DNA from: Euryodendron excelsum
Taxonomy: Eukaryota > Streptophyta > Magnoliopsida > Ericales > Pentaphylacaceae
Direction: 5' to 3'
Length of the DNA: 64,000 nucleotides
Assembly (NCBI GenBank): GCA_033060915.1
Contig: CM065377.1
Location: forward strand, 38,548,683-38,612,682
The notes below the pieces were generated by a model. The model ran no database searches. It had not been told where the DNA came from and saw only the letters and a list, made by a program, of their open reading frames with translations. This document shows, piece after piece, positions 23,636-35,110 of this stretch (position 1 is its first letter; the number at the start of each line of letters is the position of its first letter). The translations under genes and the position numbers were made by a program.

Positions 23636-24970
23636 CTTGAAAAGGTAAGCCAAGGTAAGAGGTGTTAATGTACCATCCATGCAGATACATAATAACAAAA
23701 TAAAGTAAAACAAAATAAACAACTAACACAAAAAAATAAATAAAAGATTTCAAATGATAAGTCAAAACGAATTTCCCATACATTTTGATTTTCTAACTTC
23801 AAGTCAAATCTCAAGGGTTTTCTGTCTTTTTCCTTCAAAAAGATTTTTATTCTAAACCTTTATTTCCAACTCTTTCCCTAATTTCTAAAAATTTCGACAG
23901 AGTTTCGTTTAAAAATGGTTCCTACAACACCCATGACATCAACATAAAATATAAACCGTGCACTTCACAACGTTACAATCACATAACATCAACACCCCCC
24001 CCCCAGCACGCTTTTAATTTTTTGAAATTTTCAAAAACATATGTTTTATTTTTCTAATAAATCAATGGTTTTCAAAAATTTCCTAAAATTTCTCAAAATC
24101 ATTTCAAATGTTTTCTAAAATATTCCTACATTTTTCAAAATTTTAAACTCAAAAAATTTCTCAATTTCTTGAGTTTTCCCATTTTCCTAATTTTCTAAGT
24201 ATTTTCTTATTTTTTAGAAAATCAAAAATTCACCAAGTTTTTAAAAAATCATGAAACTTCACACGATTGTTAAACATATTTTTATAAGGCACATGGCATA
24301 AAAATTAGCCAGAAAACCCAATGTCCAAGCCTGTAGGAATAAACCCCCAATTCCTGCAGAAAACCCTCTTTACATAATCAAGTAAAATTACTCAAATTCA
24401 ATCAAACAAGCACCAAAATGCAAAAATAACATCACCATAATGTTCAAAGCATATTATAACATTAATTTCTACTATTCACATGGTTCAAACGAAATTCTGC
24501 ACATCAAAATCATCAAAAATTTGTAAACTCACCTTTTGGAGTTCTCCGGCAAAATCTTCTCTTTCGGCGACTTTTCCGGTGACCTAGTCTCCTTCCGGCA
24601 ATCACACGTGGTCTCCAAGAAGTGCTCCTTTAAGGTTAAAGTCAGTTTCTCCATAAATACTCTCAACTTTTTGAAAAACTCTTCAAATGCTGCAAGTTTT
24701 CGAACCAGAATTTTTTTAGTTTTTATCCCAAGCCTGGAGCCACTAGCAGAGGCGCCAAGCTAAACTTTCCAAAGGCGCCACTACTAATGGCGCCAGTTTC
24801 CAAATTCTGGGCAGCTTTGCCCTTTTTCCAGTCAAAACTCGTTTTCGATGGTTTTTTGGGCCCAATATCCATTTTCAACCCTCGTTGTCGAAGAATTTCC
24901 AAAGTCCGTCCCTCCGACCGCCTCACGGTCAACATGGGACTCTTACTTTATCATTTTCTGTCTTCGACAA
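23636..24970. other. E2 interior between PMD start and polypurine tract
   Basis: AT-rich noncoding DNA. It probably contains the promoter of the antisense PMD gene. A block around 24250-24330 (ATGAAACTTC, ACACGATTGTTAAACA) is conserved in E1 at about 32390-32430. On the minus strand TTATAAAAATATG near 24285 is a possible TATA box, weakly supported because E1 has only GTATAAACAAT nearby. A 10-C run lies at 23997-24004. The dyad pair at 24737-24794 is listed separately. Confidence 0.5.
24737..24794 (+). promoter_or_regulatory. Internal pair of 20-bp dyads at 38-bp spacing, E2
   Basis: GAGCCACTAGCAGAGGCGCC at 24737 and GCGCCACTACTAATGGCGCC at 24775, exactly 38 bp apart. The sequence matches the dyads in E2 LTRs and not the dyads of E1. 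It lies about 200 bp before the polypurine tract and upstream of the antisense PMD gene. Confidence 0.75.
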
Positions 24971-24995
24971 GTAAAGACAGAAAAAGAAGGGCCGT
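24971..24995 (+). promoter_or_regulatory. Polypurine tract of E2
   Basis: GTAAAGACAGAAAAAGAAGG followed by GCCGT and the LTR start TGTAAGCA at 24996. E1 has GTAAAGAGAGAAAAAGAGAG before its LTR at 33286. This is the plus-strand priming site. Confidence 0.75.
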
Positions 24996-25197
24996 TGTAA
25001 GCATCCTATTTTTAACTGCTCGGCAGTCTACGGTCCGTCTAAACTTGTACTCAAGTCAATATGGACGTATTCCAAACGAATTCAACTCTCTAAGTCTAAT
25101 CCTGTCTATCCATCGCTTCGCGGGCCCACCAGGCCCAAGTAGAGGCAAAATGATCGAAATGCCCTTAGGGGCATTGTTCAGTCCAATTCCAAATTAG

Positions 25198-25475
25198 GCT
25201 CGTCTTTCTGAAGATGGTAAATCCCTTTTCCAATTCCAAATTAGGCACGTCTTTCCGAAGACGATAAATTCCCTTTCTAATTCCAAATCAGGCACGTCTT
25301 TCTGGAGACAGTAAGTTCCCTTTCCAATTTCAAATCAGGCACGTCTTTCTAAAGATGGTAAGTCCCCTTTCCATATTCCAATAGGCACGTCTTTCCGGAG
25401 ATGGTAAGTCCCCTTTTCAATTCCAACAGGTACATTTTTCTGAAAACGGTAAGACCCCTTTCCAATTCATTTTCC
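25198..25475 (+). repeat. 47-bp hairpin array in E2 3' LTR
   Basis: Units with CGTCTTT start at 25201, 25248, 25295, 25342, 25388 and about 25433, giving periods of 47, 47, 47, 46 and 45. Each holds a small stem such as GTCTTTCCGAAGAC at 25249-25262 and ends near AATTCCAAATCAGG. Confidence 0.85.
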
Positions 25476-26851
25476 AATTTCATTTCTAATCCCTCTCTCG
25501 AGAAAGTTTATTACTCGAGACAGTAAGTCTATCCTATCCGGCATATTTTCTGGAGAAAGTCTCTTTGGAACGGTAAATCCCTTTAAACTTGTCGACCGGG
25601 ACGAGACCCCAAGTCCCCTAGATGGTAGAACGGTCCACCTTTGGTTCCTGCTAGCCCGCTAATACAGAAATGTTCGTTTTGGCATGCCATCCGAGAAAGT
25701 TTACTTATCAGGCGCTAAGTCCCTTTAGCAGCTTCCCGAGATCAGGTAGTCTCGGGAATGATCACGAACCATCGGAGTAGCGAAAGTACCTGTAAACATC
25801 GCAACCGTCAGAGTAGCGAAAATACTCACAAGCAAGTCGATATAGGGAATTGCCAACAAACCCCTGTATCATGAGACCGCCGTCAAAGTAGCGAAAACAG
25901 TCAAAACCCAGGTCAACACCAGTGCCTGCTAGCCCACTTCGGTGAAAAATGACCAAACGGCGCCTAGGGCCATTTTTCGGCACGTTTCTCAAGAACACAC
26001 CTGAGTCCTCAAAATGGTAAGTCCACCCATCCAAGATTGTCTTAAAAGCAATCCGGCATGATTAGGTGCCTTCTAGTCAGTTCTGGGCCAATTCCGAGAC
26101 TTTATGGTCAAGATAACCATTTTGTCCCTAGGCATCTGAACGCCCGAGGACCACGCCGGCTTTGGGTATCAAACTTGTAACCTCTAGAGAATGCTTCTTA
26201 TAGTGTTCTCAACCTTCTATTATCTTTTCGGATCATTCCGAGTCAGTTCCAGTAAACTCGGTGCAAAACGATCGTTTTGCCCCTAGTGGGTCGGTCGCCT
26301 TTTTCTGACCACACTGGCTCTGGGTATCAAACCAGTAATCTCCTGATAATGCTTCTTATAGTATTTTCGACCTTCCTTTATCTTTCCGGATCATTTTGAG
26401 TCAGTTCCGGAAAACCCAGTGCAAAATGACCGTTTTGCCCCTGATGGGCCAGTCACCTTTTCCGACCACACCAGCTCTAAATATCAAACTGGAAACCTCC
26501 TGGAAAATTTTAAATAATGTTTCCAAATATCGAGTCTTCTTCTAGGACATTCTAAGTCCGGCCCGACAGCTTCCCGGCCCGATTAACCATTTTGCCCCTA
26601 ACAGCCTAGTCAACCTTTCTGACAAATCCTGTCATCCTTTTCAAGTCCATTACCTCAAAGACTCTATTCTCATGGTTCCTGCTCTTTTCTGGCCTTCCAG
26701 GCCATTCCTGGTCCCTTAAGTCCTTCCCGGGCTTTCCGGAGTCACTCCTAGTGAAGCCAAGCTAAAAATTACATGGTAGTCACTAGTACAGGGGCCTAAA
26801 TTTTCCAAAGATACGTTGCTTGCCGACTTAATAAACTTTCCTAAATTGCTG

Positions 26852-26947
26852 GTGCCACTACTGCTGGCGCCAAGCCAAAAAATGGCATGGCGCCACTAGG
26901 AGTGGCGCCAAAAGGAAATTTGCCCTAGCGCCACTACAATAGGCGCC
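26852..26947 (+). promoter_or_regulatory. Three 20-bp dyads at 38-bp spacing, E2 3' LTR
   Basis: GTGCCACTACTGCTGGCGCC (26852), GCGCCACTAGGAGTGGCGCC (26890) and GCGCCACTACAATAGGCGCC (26928). The middle unit is a near-perfect palindrome. Spacing 38 and 38 bp, identical to the other LTRs. Confidence 0.85.
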
Positions 26948-26960
26948 AGGTAATTCTGTT

Positions 26961-26972
26961 CTATATAAATAC
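26961..26972 (+). promoter_or_regulatory. TATA box of E2 3' LTR
   Basis: CTATATAAATACAGAGCC, 14 bp after the last dyad. As a 3' LTR it could drive outward transcription, here across the antisense E1 PMD half. Confidence 0.7.
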
Positions 26973-29900
26973 AGAGCCTCATCCAGTGTGAAAGAGGTCA
27001 ACAAACTCAGTCTAAAAACCTTACTTTTCGATATACAGAGCTCATAGCCTCTCTAAACCCTAGTCTCCTTAGGTTTTCCAAACCCTAGCCTCCATGCACA
27101 AACCCTAGCCTCCTATACACTCACATACACTTCTATACACTCATACACTAGCCTCCAAAGCCTCCATTGAAGACTTGAAGTGCTACAATATAAAGCTCTT
27201 GAAGATCGAAGAAAACACTCGAAGATCAAGACAAAGACCGAAGTGAAGACCGAAGCAAGACAAGGAAAGCAAAGCGCACAAAGCTAAGCAAGATAAAGAA
27301 GACAAAAGGTAGGCTTTTTATTTACGTTTACGCATCTTCCCCCCTCTCTTTTCTCTCCTAACCCACTTAGGTTTTCTTCTATTTTAATCCCCCATCTTCT
27401 TCCCCCCCCCCCCCCTTCTTGGACGCTTGAAACAATGGAATTTCCGATCCATGTGTAGGATTAGGCTATTGGAGAGTCACCATGTCGGGGGCTTTCTTTT
27501 AGTCAAACTGGAGACCACGTGGGTTCGGCCCCCTTGATTATGTGGTGAAGCCTTTAACCTTGTATGTTCACGACCCCAATTTGCATTGTGCATATCATGA
27601 TCTTGCATTCCTCCAAAGTTTGTTTTAAACTTGTTTTCTAAAGCTTGCATCAAACTCGTTTTCAAAAGCTTATGTAAAAATCTTTTTTTTCAAAACTTGT
27701 TTTCAAAATCACAATCTTAAGGTGATTCTAGCCTTTTCATGGCTAGGATTGCTTTAGGAAAGTGTTACATTTAAAGTGACCAATATAGTTCATATTTTCA
27801 AAATCTTTGTTGTTTTCAAAACCACTATCCTAAAGTGGTTCTAATCTTCTTATGGTTAGAATCGCTTTAGGAAAGTGAGATATTTTATATACTTTCTAAA
27901 AAATCTCCTCCTAAAAATCTCTTTTCTAACATGCTTTCTAAAAACTCTCTCCAATCTCCTTTCCAAAGTTGTTTTCAAAAACTCCTTCCAAAAATCTATT
28001 TTTCAAAAATTCTTTTTCAAACTCATTTCCAAAAACACTCTCCTTGAAATTCACTTTCTAAAAGCGCTCCCTAAGTCTTCTTCCTAGAAAAACTCTTTCC
28101 AAAAACTCTTTCCAAAAACACCTTCTTTGAATTCACTTTCTAAAAACATTCACTAAACGCTTTCCTAAAAATTCGCTTTCCAAAAATCCATCTTTCCAAA
28201 AAAATTCACTTTCCAAAAACTCTTTCCTTAGAGCCTAAGTTAAATCGTAGAACCCACGATTAGAAAACCCTAATTTTTCTTCCCAAAAATATGATTTCCA
28301 ATCCCTTATTTTGGCCTCAAAACCTCTTGTTTTCTATATCAAAACTATACATATTTCCAAAACCTATTTTCTACATCAAAACTATAGTCTTCCAAATTTA
28401 GGGTTTCTAAAAACTTCCCTTCCAAATCTATGTCAAATCCTATCTTCCCTTTAGGAAACCAAATTCAATCTCCCATTTAGGAAACTAGATCCTATCCTCC
28501 GTTTTTTAAAACAAAATCAAAACATCTCTTTTTAGAAACAAAATCCAATCCATTGCTTTAAAAAATAGGAATCTCAATCCTTCCAAACCCAAATCTTTCC
28601 TAATTCAATTCCTTCCTAATCTAGTACTTTCCTAAACCTTAAGTTTCCAAAACTTAAACTTTTGAATCTTTCCTTAAACTTTAAGTTTTCAAACCTTCCC
28701 TAAACTTCCAACCTTTCCAAATCTAAGTTTTCAAACCCTTCTTAAACTCAAACCTTTCCTAATTTCAAGAATTTCTAAAACTCAAACTTGGAATCTTTCT
28801 AAAATTCTAAACTTCCCTAAACTTCAAATCTTTACAAATCTAAAACTTTCTAAATTTGAAACTTCCTAAATTCTGAACTTGCCAACTTTCAAAACTTTCC
28901 TATTTCAAAACATTCAAAATTCAAACCTTTCCAATTTCAAAACTTTCTTAAAATGAAATGTTTCCTATTTCAAAACTTTCTTAATCTAACACTTTCCTAA
29001 TTTAAAAACTTTACTAAAACGGAACTTTCCTAAAATGACATTTTCCTAATTCAAAACTTTACTAAAACGAAACTTTCTAAATCCTATTTTTCCTAAGTCT
29101 AGGATTCCCAAATATCAATATTTCCAAAAAAACAAGTCCAAATCTTTCTTCTAAGTTCTATCTTTCCAAATCCAAGTTCCAATCTTCTATTTTGAATTCA
29201 AATCAAATCCAAATTCCAATTCAACTACTTTTTCAAATCAAACCTTCTATTTTCTATCGGACTCTTGTCTGAACTACAACTGACCTGATTCCTTAAAAGG
29301 ATGCGTAGGCAACCCTCATGGGTGTGTTCACAACCTTTTCCAAATCTCTAATTCCACAACCTTTTCAAACTTCTATTTTCGCAACTCCTTTCAAATCTCC
29401 AATTCTACCATCTTCTTCAAGTTTTCAATTCCATAATCTATTTTTCTAATTCTAAATTTCTATTTCCATATCTCTGTTTCTAATTTCTAAAACTTTCTAA
29501 TTTCAAGTCTATCTTTTCAAATCTCTTTCAATTCAAATCAGTTTCTTTTCAAATTTCTTTCCAAATCATTTTTCAAACTCTCTTTTCTTGCACTTGCATA
29601 TCATGCATCATGTCTTTTTAAACATTATCTTTATAAAGTGGATAGGATTGGACATTTGGTAGTTGAAGGCTCTCATAGGTGAATCTAGGATAAATAGACA
29701 TGTAGGTACCCCAAGGGCAGGGTAGGGTGATGGCTTAGTGCGTCTTCCCTACACATAACCAACCTCCGAACCTAGAATTACTGTTTTCAAAGACCAAAAT
29801 GGAGTTTATTTTCAAAAAAGGCCTAAAAGTTTTCTAAAGGTTGCCAAATAACCTATTTTCTTAAAAACTCTTTCTTAAGGAGATATTTTTAAAATCGTTT

Positions 29901-30113
29901 TCAAAAATCCTAGGTGTAGTTTTTAGATTGTGCTTAGTTTTTATGTGACCTAACTCACCTTAATCAAGTTAGGTGACGACTCCAAATGTTTTTCAAAAGC
30001 CCTTTATTCAAATCAATTTTCAATTCAAACCTAGTGTGAGTTCTAACGAGAGAGTACAGTGTTTTTCCCGCTTATGTGTGTATTCCTCGAGTGCAAAAAA
30101 TCTAGGCGCGACA

Positions 30114-31096
30114 CCAGTCAAGTTGCCCCATGCCCCAAATGCCCTAACTCTCATCCCCTGCAAAAAGCCAGCAAAGGTGAAAGCACCCCAATCCGCATAA
30201 TTCAAGGCGTCTAAATCAGCTACCAGGCTCTCCAAGAGTAGAGGAACTGCCGACTTATTGTTGTTACAGAAGTAACTAAAGACGATTTATAATACCAATC
30301 GACACCTCATAATAACCCGATCCTCTTTGCAAGGCTCACGAGCAAAAGTTGTCTCTGCTGGACACAAAAGCGAAGCTGAGAAATTCGAGCCAATAATCCC
30401 TGGAAAACATAGGAGAAGGCAGGCCTCAGCAGGAGACAAGGGTCGCAAAGAAATCAGGATACCCTCAAAAGATAAGCCAGTGATCATCGCCCAGTCTATA
30501 GGGGTGGGCCCCAGCTCAAAACCTACCAAATGCAAAGTTTCGATCTCCCTAAACCATCTCTCGAGTAACCCAATCACTAGCCTGTGATCAAGTATGTCCG
30601 TCTGAAGAGTCATAAAAATGCCAAAGCCAATCTGAAGGAGGAAATCCCGGTAAGACTGAGCCGATGCCTGCATGGCTCTCAAGATAGAAATGCTGGCCCC
30701 TCTAAATGAACTATGAGTAGTCGATGGCATCTGACCATAATGCAGATAGAGACTCGAATGGTTGGCCAAATCCCATAGAGGTGAAACGTCAAGAATCGCT
30801 AACTAGTCATCTGAAAATGAGACATCCTTAAGCCTATCACAAATAGATGCCATCCTATACCCGGTCCTCGAATCGATAGACATGTCAACCTCCTCCTCTA
30901 CCCTCTCACCCGAAGCAGTCAAAGACTGGCCCCTCGCAGAACTACCACTAGAAGCTGTCTGACTCAAAGATCAATGGGAGCGACCACTCCTGCCCCGAAT
31001 AGAGCCACTCTAGCTGGCACTACCCTCCTCGGGATGAACCCATGGCGCCTTCCCACGGCCCCTCCTCTCCAAACCATCATCACCCGCATCTGCCAT
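30114..31096 (-). pseudogene. Antisense PMD gene of E1, N-terminal half
   Basis: Starts at 31096 with MADAGDDGLERRGRGKAPW. One frame runs to the E2 junction. PMD signatures are LLERWFREIETLHLVGFELG and PTPIDWAMITGLSFEG (about 30600-30480), and IVFSYFCNNNKSAVPLLLES and YADWGAFTFAGFLQGMRVRA toward 30130. Reading stops at 31010 and around 30288 (a TAA where E2 has Tyr), and the linker between 31010 and 30769 is poor. The last codons (GAWGNLTG) meet the E2 LTR; the C-terminal half resumes at 6225 in the same frame once one target duplication is removed. Role unknown, as for E2. Confidence 0.85.
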
Positions 31097-31129
31097 CCTG
31101 AAAAGCAACAATAATAAAGATTGTAGAAA

Positions 31130-31335
31130 GTAAATTACTAACAAGAGTTGCATAAAAAAGAGAATAACAAAAAAAAAGAAGAATAAAAAAGAGAAGAACA
31201 AAAATAAAAGAAGAAGAACAAAGAAAAATACAAAAAGAAAGAAAAAAAGAAAAAAAGAGAAATAGATAAAAAGAAAAAGAAAAAAAAAGAAGAAGAAAAG
31301 AAAAAGAGAAAAAAGAAAAGGAAAAAGAGGGCAAG
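31130..31335. repeat. Purine-rich tract upstream of E1 PMD gene
   Basis: About 200 bp almost only of A and G on the plus strand (AAGAAGAAGAAAAG phrases). The minus-strand complement gives Phe/Ser/Leu-rich false ORFs. It lies in the position of the PMD gene's 5' untranslated region or promoter. Confidence 0.7.
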
Positions 31336-31439
31336 GCCCTGTCCTTTCCCCAGTTTTATTTCAAGTTAATTTTTAAGCTTTTTCAAGATTTTTCCTCAAA
31401 ATGTTCCATTTCAAGATTTCAAATCGGTTTCCCAAGCTT

Positions 31440-31930
31440 TCTCCTTCAAAAGCCCTATTTCAAAAATTTTCTAAGGTTTCCCAAGCTTTTTTCTCAGGAA
31501 GTTCCATTTCAAAATTTTAAGTCGGTTTCCCAGGCTTTTTTCTTTAAAAGCCCTGTTTCAAAAGCTTTCTAAGGTTTTCCAAGCTTTTTTCACAAAAAGT
31601 TCCAGTTTCTGAGCTTTCTCCTTCAAAAGCCCTGTTTCAAAAGTTTTCTAAGTTTTTTCGAGTTTTTTTCTCAAAAAGTTCATTTCAAAATTTCAAATCG
31701 GTTTTCTGACTATTTGCCTTCAAAAACCCTGTTTCAAAAGTTTTCTAAGTTTTTTTGAGCTTTTTCCTCAAAATGTTCCATTTCAAAATTTCAAGTGAAT
31801 TTCCCGGCCTTTTTCCTTCAGAGCCCTGTTTCAAAAGTTTTCTAAGGTTTTTCAAGCTTTTTCTTCAAAAAGTTTCATTTTAAAAGTTTAAACTGGTTTT
31901 TCGGGCTTTCTCCTTCAAAAGTCTAGTTTT
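31440..31930 (+). repeat. 97-bp tandem repeat in E1 interior
   Basis: Units begin GCCCTGTTTCAAAAG at 31452, 31550, 31629, 31726 (ACCCT), 31823 and 31921. Periods are 98, 79, 97, 97 and 98. Each unit also has AAGCTTTTTTC and a TTTCAAAATTTCAAGTCGG phrase. One unit has lost about 18 bp. No coding potential. Confidence 0.8.
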
Positions 31931-33260
31931 CAAAAGCAACTTTCTTTTTCCTTGGAATGTCTCTTAAAAAATTCCAAGGGGTTTTTAGAGTCGAAACGTT
32001 GAATTTTTAAAGAGTTTGTATTTTTTTAAAAAAATTTGGCAAAGTTCTACCTTAAAAAGTCTCTATTCCAAAATTCAACAAGCCACAAACATGTTTCCAA
32101 GGCATCCTGAGCCTTCAACCATGCCAATCAACAAAATCCCTTCCTCTGTGGCACATGACCCATAATTAAATATAATTTTCAAGTCAATTTCTTTGCTTTT
32201 CAAAAGTTTTCGGTTTCATTTTTATTTCCTAAAAATTCTCAAAATTTTTTGGAACACTCAAGAAGATCCTCACGATTTCTTAAAATGTCCTACGATTTTT
32301 CTACCTGCAATAAGGTAAATTTTCCAATTTTTCCAAATTTTTTCTATTTTTCTTTTTTTTGAAAATTCAAAAATTTAAAATTTTTCAAAAATTATGAAAC
32401 TTTTTACGATTGTTTATACATTTTTCTAAGACACCCGGTACAAAAATCAAGTACAAACATGCAAAACCCAAGCCTACATGGGCATTTTTCTAAACCTTGC
32501 ATGAAACCTTTTCACATATACATGAAAAATCACCCAAACACTTTCAAATCATATGCAAATCATAAAAACAATACACCCATTGCGTTCTAAACATCCTAAA
32601 ACATTGATTTACACTAATCATGTGCGAAAAATGAGCACATATACATCAAAATCAACAAAGTCTCAAGAATTCTAACCTTTGAGTTTTCCGGTAAGAATCC
32701 GACGACAATGACAACTTTCGGCACCTGCCCGTGTCCCTCGGTACTTTCCTAGCAATGCCCAATCAATATCCCTTGAAGATCCCCCAACCTAGCTCTCAAA
32801 TCCTCTCCAAACTAAGAAACCCGTCACGGGAGTTCGCAACTGTTTTGTTTTAAGAACCCCCAGAGTGGCGCATCTGCTACATATGCCGGGGGAAAGTTTG
32901 GTCAGGCGCATGTGTTACACATACCAAACGCTCCAGCTTCCTGCCAACACCGGTTTTAAACACCCCCAAGGCCAAAATATCATTTCTAAGAATTTTAAAA
33001 ATCCATAAATCAACTTTTAGACTCTCAATTTCAAATACCCTAGCTTTTCGGACCCAAAACTTCATAAACCAGCATTTTCAAGACCTAAACCCTAAAAAAT
33101 AATTTTCAACAAGAACCCAGATTTTCCAAATGCAAAGTTTTCAAAAGGAGAGACTCACCCATAGTCCAAAAGGTTTTTCAAACCTTCCAAGCTGTCATCC
33201 CTCCGATTGCCTCGTGACTAAAATGGGATTCTTACTTAATTATTTTTCTGCCTTTGACAA
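31931..33260. other. E1 interior between tandem repeat and polypurine tract
   Basis: Noncoding and AT-rich. It shares a block near 32390-32430 with E2 24250-24330. It contains the dyad pair at 32868-32925. A minus-strand ORF at 32877-33065 is not conserved in E2. Confidence 0.5.
32868..32925 (+). promoter_or_regulatory. Internal pair of 20-bp dyads at 38-bp spacing, E1
   Basis: GCGCATCTGCTACATATGCC at 32868 and GCGCATGTGTTACACATACC at 32906, exactly 38 bp apart. The sequence resembles the dyads in the first E1 LTR promoter (35024, 35062) and differs from all E2 dyads. Confidence 0.75.
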
Positions 33261-33285
33261 GTAAAGAGAGAAAAAGAGAGGTAGC
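33261..33285 (+). promoter_or_regulatory. Polypurine tract of E1
   Basis: GTAAAGAGAGAAAAAGAGAG then GTAGC, followed by the LTR start TGTAAGCACC at 33286. Homologous to 24971-24995. Confidence 0.75.
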
Positions 33286-33461
33286 TGTAAGCACCCTATT
33301 TTTGCCTGCTTAGAAATCTTCGACCCGACTGAATCTAGTTTCAAACATCACAACACATAAGAGCCCAAGCCAGCTCTTTCAAACTCCAATCCAGTCAACT
33401 AGTCACTTCTCAGGCCTGTAGGGCCCAATTGAAGTTGAAAAGACCATATTGCTCTCAGGCA

Positions 33462-33805
33462 CTCCAGGTAGCTTTCCGAGACTAGGCAATCTCGAGAAGT
33501 AACGGCATCCAGGTAGCTTTCCGAGATCAGGTGATCTCAAGGACCAACACTTTATCAAATTTTAAATTGTTCACTTCTGGTGCCTACTAACCTGCCAATG
33601 TAAAATGTTTGTTATCTGCTAATTCTCCAAGACCAGGCGATCTCGGGGACCAACATTACCCAACAGGTAGCTTTCTGAGATCGGACAATCTCAAGAACCA
33701 ACACTACCCTAAAAGTAGCTCTCAGAGACCAGGCGATCTCAATGACCAACACTACACAGGTAGCTTTCCAAGACCGAGCGGTCTTAGGAACCAACACCTG
33801 AGTCA
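33462..33805 (+). repeat. 45-48-bp hairpin array in E1 LTR
   Basis: AGGTAGCTTTC phrases at 33466, 33511, 33665, 33713 and 33758, each followed by a stem such as GAGATCAGGTGATCTC (perfect 6-bp stem, 4-base loop). Unit period is 45-48 bp, like the E2 array, but the sequence is unrelated. The gap at about 33550-33610 is a non-repeat insert. Confidence 0.75.
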
Positions 33806-35023
33806 ACACCGATGCCTGCTAGCCCGACTAGGTAAAAAATGACCAAACCAACCCCTTAGGCCTCCAAGCACATCTTTGAGAAAATTCAAAATCCCTCAAG
33901 ACAGTAAGTCCACCCTTCCAAAATGTTTCTAGACAGTTAGGCGTACTCAATATGCCATCCTGACCAATTCTGGTCCCATTTCAGTTAATTCCAATCAAAA
34001 AGATTGTTTTACCCCTAGGCACACCCACACAACACAAATTCCTCCATACAGTAAGAACATCTTCCAGGACCATCCTCAAAAAGTTTGGCATGCTTAATAT
34101 GCCACTCTAATCCATCCTGACTCATTTTGACCAATTTCAGTCAAAATGACCATTTTACCCTTGGTGGCCCAAGCGCACCCCCAAACTACATTGGCTCTGA
34201 GTACCAAACTGGCAGATCCTATCATACGCCCATGTTCAATCCAAGGTGAGCCCCGTGACTCTAAATACTTCCAAGTCAACGAAAGTCCCCTAGAGCATCT
34301 CACAGACGCTCTGCTAGGGTTGTCTTTTTCTCTCAATTCTCGGATTATAACGCACCGTTAAATGACTTGAGAAATACGTAAATTAGAAAATTCCAAAAAG
34401 CCTGTCCATAAATCTTTCCATTAATATGGTTCGATTGAATAGATCACTTCCCGAAGCCCCCGATCACATGGCCCGAAAATTGCCACTTTCGATAACCCCT
34501 ACAGTGTCTCATAGGCGCTCCGCCAGGGTTGTCTTTTTTTCTAATTCCCTGGTTGTAACGCACCATCAAACGACTTGAGAAATGCATAAATTAGGGGATT
34601 CCCAAAAGTATTTCCAGAACACTTTCTATCGGTATGGTCCGATCGGAAAGATCGCTTCCCAAAGGCCCTAATCACATGGACCAAAAATTTCTACTTTTGA
34701 ACATCCATGGAGCATATCACAGATGCACTGCAATAATGTATTTTTATACACACTTCCCGATGCAATATCTCACTTTTTCGAACACCTTTTAAGCTCCTTG
34801 AAAATTCCCGATTCTTGAGAAACAATAGGAAAAGATCGTGGATGTGACAGATTTTTTCGAATCTTTCTTAAATTGCACAATTATCGAGACAAAGTTAACA
34901 TAAAAATTCCCGAAGACAGAGCGTATGCTACATGCCCCCAGATTGTAATTAAACTTTGCTTGCTCCCCAAGTTGAGTCAGTATAGAGTGTGCCACATGGG
35001 ATTCAAACTATGGAACAATACTG

Positions 35024-35081
35024 GTGCATGTGCTACATGCGTCAAGGCAAAAATTGCCCAAATGCATGTGGTACATGCGCC
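35024..35081 (+). promoter_or_regulatory. Two 20-bp dyads at 38-bp spacing, E1 LTR first promoter
   Basis: GTGCATGTGCTACATGCGTC (35024) and ATGCATGTGGTACATGCGCC (35062), 38 bp apart. The 18-bp spacer itself contains GGCAAAAATTGCC, a perfect small dyad. A related half unit (GCGTATGCTACATGCCCC) is at 34921. Confidence 0.75.
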
Positions 35082-35098
35082 AGCCCTCACCAGTTTGC

Positions 35099-35110
35099 CT
35101 ATTAATACAA
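35099..35110 (+). promoter_or_regulatory. TATA-like box, first promoter of E1 LTR
   Basis: CTATTAATACAAGCCTCC, 17 bp after the last dyad, aligned with CTATAAATACAGAGCCTCC of E2. Confidence 0.55.

Larger units (their letters stand above)
6226..30113 (+). mobile_element. E2: complete gag-only Tat/Ogre-like LTR element with antisense PMD gene
   Basis: About 19.0 kb once the nested solo LTR is removed. It has a 5' LTR of about 5.21 kb (6226-6510 plus 11364-16288), a primer-binding site at 16291, a leader, gag at 17862-19775, a 2-kb spacer, an antisense PMD gene at 23635-21791, a polypurine tract ending next to 24996, and a 3' LTR of 5118 bp (24996-30113). LTRs start TGTAAGCA and end in CGACA. 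The lack of any pol motif makes it a terminal-repeat-with-GAG type element. In the first 240 bp the two LTRs differ at roughly 26 places in my hand alignment, mostly transitions, so the insertion is not recent. Confidence 0.9.
24996..30113 (+). repeat. E2 3' LTR (5118 bp)
   Basis: Starts TGTAAGCATCC and ends TCTAGGCGCGACA. Modules: hairpin array 25198-25475, dyads at 26852, 26890 and 26928, TATA at 26961, C-run at about 27402-27415, then AT/CT low-complexity sequence to about 29600 and the terminal block. It matches the 5' LTR along its length. Apparent ORFs are low-complexity artefacts. It ends directly on E1 PMD sequence. Confidence 0.92.
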
